Shown here one piece after another: positions 44,438 to 45,145 of a stretch of 45,145 nt of DNA. The DNA is taken from NCBI GenBank assembly GCA_029268145.1, contig JAJUHA010000016.1, positions 1 through 45,145 of the forward strand, in the 5' to 3' direction. Origin of the DNA: Sphingomonadaceae bacterium (GTDB taxonomy: Bacteria; Pseudomonadota; Alphaproteobacteria; Sphingomonadales; Sphingomonadaceae). A program made the translations under genes and the position numbers. Position 1 is the first letter of the stretch. Every line of letters starts with the position of its first letter. A model generated the notes under the pieces. It was not told the origin of the DNA and searched no databases. It was given only the letters and a program-made list of their open reading frames with translations.

Positions 44438-44989
44438 CTAGCTGCAGGCGCAGTCCGCGCTGCCGGCGGAGCGCGCGGGCCGGGCGGCCGTGGCGGTCTT
44501 CGGCGGGCGGGCGGTCAGCGCGAACTCGGCCGGGTCGAGCCGGCGGTCGCCATTCCGGTCGACGTCGGCGAACCGGCGGATCCCTTCCGCGGCATATTCC
44601 TCGAAGGCGAGGACTCCATCCCCGTTGGCATCGAGCCGGTCGAAGTTGCGGCGGCGGGTGGCGAGGAACTCCGCCTGGCTGATCGCGCCATCGTCGTTGC
44701 GGTCGGCGCGGGCGAAGCGCTTCTCCTCGCGCGTCTTCGGCCGCGCCGGCTCGGCGAGGTCGAGGGCGGCCATCTCCTCCTGCAGAGCCAGATCCGGCGC
44801 GGCATCGACCGCCGGAAGCACGGCGCCTTCCGGCACCTGCGGGGCCGTGGCATCGGCGCTGCCGCCATCGGCGCGGCTCCAGAGCATCAGCGCGACGGCC
44901 AGGAGGACGACCGCCCCGGACGATGCGGCGAGACGGAAGAGGCGCCGCAGAAGCGAGCGGCCTTCGGACGGTGCAGGCGTGTCGGTCAT
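44438..44989 (-). CDS. Membrane-anchored EF-hand protein
   Basis: The 183-residue protein has one membrane segment near residues 23-37 (SGAVVLLAVALMLWS) and an Ala/Pro-rich linker. Three EF-hand loops follow: DRNDDGAISQAE (96-107), DANGDGVLAFEE (120-131) and DRNGDRRLDPAE (144-155). Loops one and two have the canonical acidic ligands with Gly at position 6; loop three has Arg there. Calcium binding in the periplasm is the likely property. The end is unusual (SADCACS). It converges on glnD, with 30 bases between stops. Function unknown. Confidence 0.88.
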   Translation of the reverse strand: MTDTPAPSEGRSLLRRLFRLAASSGAVVLLAVALMLWSRADGGSADATAPQVPEGAVLPAVDAAPDLALQEEMAALDLAEPARPKTREEKRFARADRNDDGAISQAEFLATRRRNFDRLDANGDGVLAFEEYAAEGIRRFADVDRNGDRRLDPAEFALTARPPKTATAARPARSAGSADCACS

Positions 44990-45145
44990 CGGGTCTCCCG
45001 CGCCCGCCCGGCGGCAGGCACCCCGACCCCGCGCGCGGGCTACCAGAAACCCGCGCGGCGGGAAAGGCCGAAGGCCGCCGCGGCGAGCGCGACCTGGCGG
45101 GCCGGACCGGCCGCGCGCGCGAGCGGCCGGCCAGCGCGAAGTGCC
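44990..45145. other. Window end, no gene seen
   Basis: The last 156 bases upstream of the EF-hand gene are very GC-rich, with several short ggccgg/ccggcc palindromes. I see no reading frame or RNA that I can support. Confidence 0.6.

Noticed and set aside
45061-45145. Short ggccgg/ccggcc palindromes at the right edge
   Set aside because: Expected by chance in sequence of this GC content and with no fixed spacing.

Overview
The window is very GC-rich (about 70% or more by eye) and almost fully coding. It reads as chromosome of an alphaproteobacterium, most likely of the order Sphingomonadales. Three things point there: a secreted protein ending in the PEPxxWA type of PEP-CTERM tail, the gene order ffh-rpsP-rimM-trmD-rplS beside ybgC-tolQRA, and a TIR-TM-TPR protein of a type I associate with sphingomonads. 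Most genes are housekeeping genes in tight, often overlapping operons (ATGA and TGATG junctions).

Layout. Bases 1-5462 (minus): translation and SRP genes ffh, rpsP, rimM, trmD, rplS, then ybgC and tolQ-tolR-tolA for envelope integrity; tolA runs off the left edge. Bases 5607-7989 (minus): a GPH-type sugar transporter that appears to start at CTG, then a small secreted His-His protein (DUF6152-like) paired with a small membrane protein (DUF6644-like). Bases 8036-15552 (plus): yebC, ruvC-ruvA-ruvB, a crotonase-fold enzyme, an unrecognised gene, serS, surE and an NlpD-like lipoprotein. Bases 15485-16126 (minus): ccmA, its 3' end overlapping the NlpD-like gene tail to tail; tRNA-Pro(GGG) follows on plus. 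Bases 16479-22810 (minus): a compact six-gene run folE, rimO, ogt, a membrane-fused spermidine-synthase-like gene, argC and a gamma-carbonic anhydrase. tRNA-Thr(TGT) lies just upstream of it.

Bases 23174-28102 hold comM/yifB, a cytochrome P450 with a perfect inverted repeat upstream, a dicarboxylate:cation symporter and a HAD hydrolase. Bases 28161-32585 (minus) hold glnB-glnA, lptB and rpoN. A textbook sigma-54 promoter (TGGCACG-N4-TTGCA) sits in front of glnB, and rpoN, encoding that sigma factor, lies just downstream. glnD, the PII-modifying enzyme, is at 41627-44407, so most of the core nitrogen-signalling machinery is in this window. Bases 32713-34260 (plus) encode an AbgT-family transporter.

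The accessory-looking part is 34261-41561. It has a run of short hairpins, a lower-GC PEP-CTERM secreted protein, a small HTH-like protein, an SDR/MFS pair, and a TIR-TM-TPR protein followed by an unrecognised 159-residue protein. That last pair is the best candidate here for an undescribed system. The window ends with glnD and a membrane-anchored EF-hand protein.

I saw no CRISPR array, insertion sequence, phage genes or attachment site. Start codons are uncertain where stated. All family calls come from reading motifs, not from database searches.
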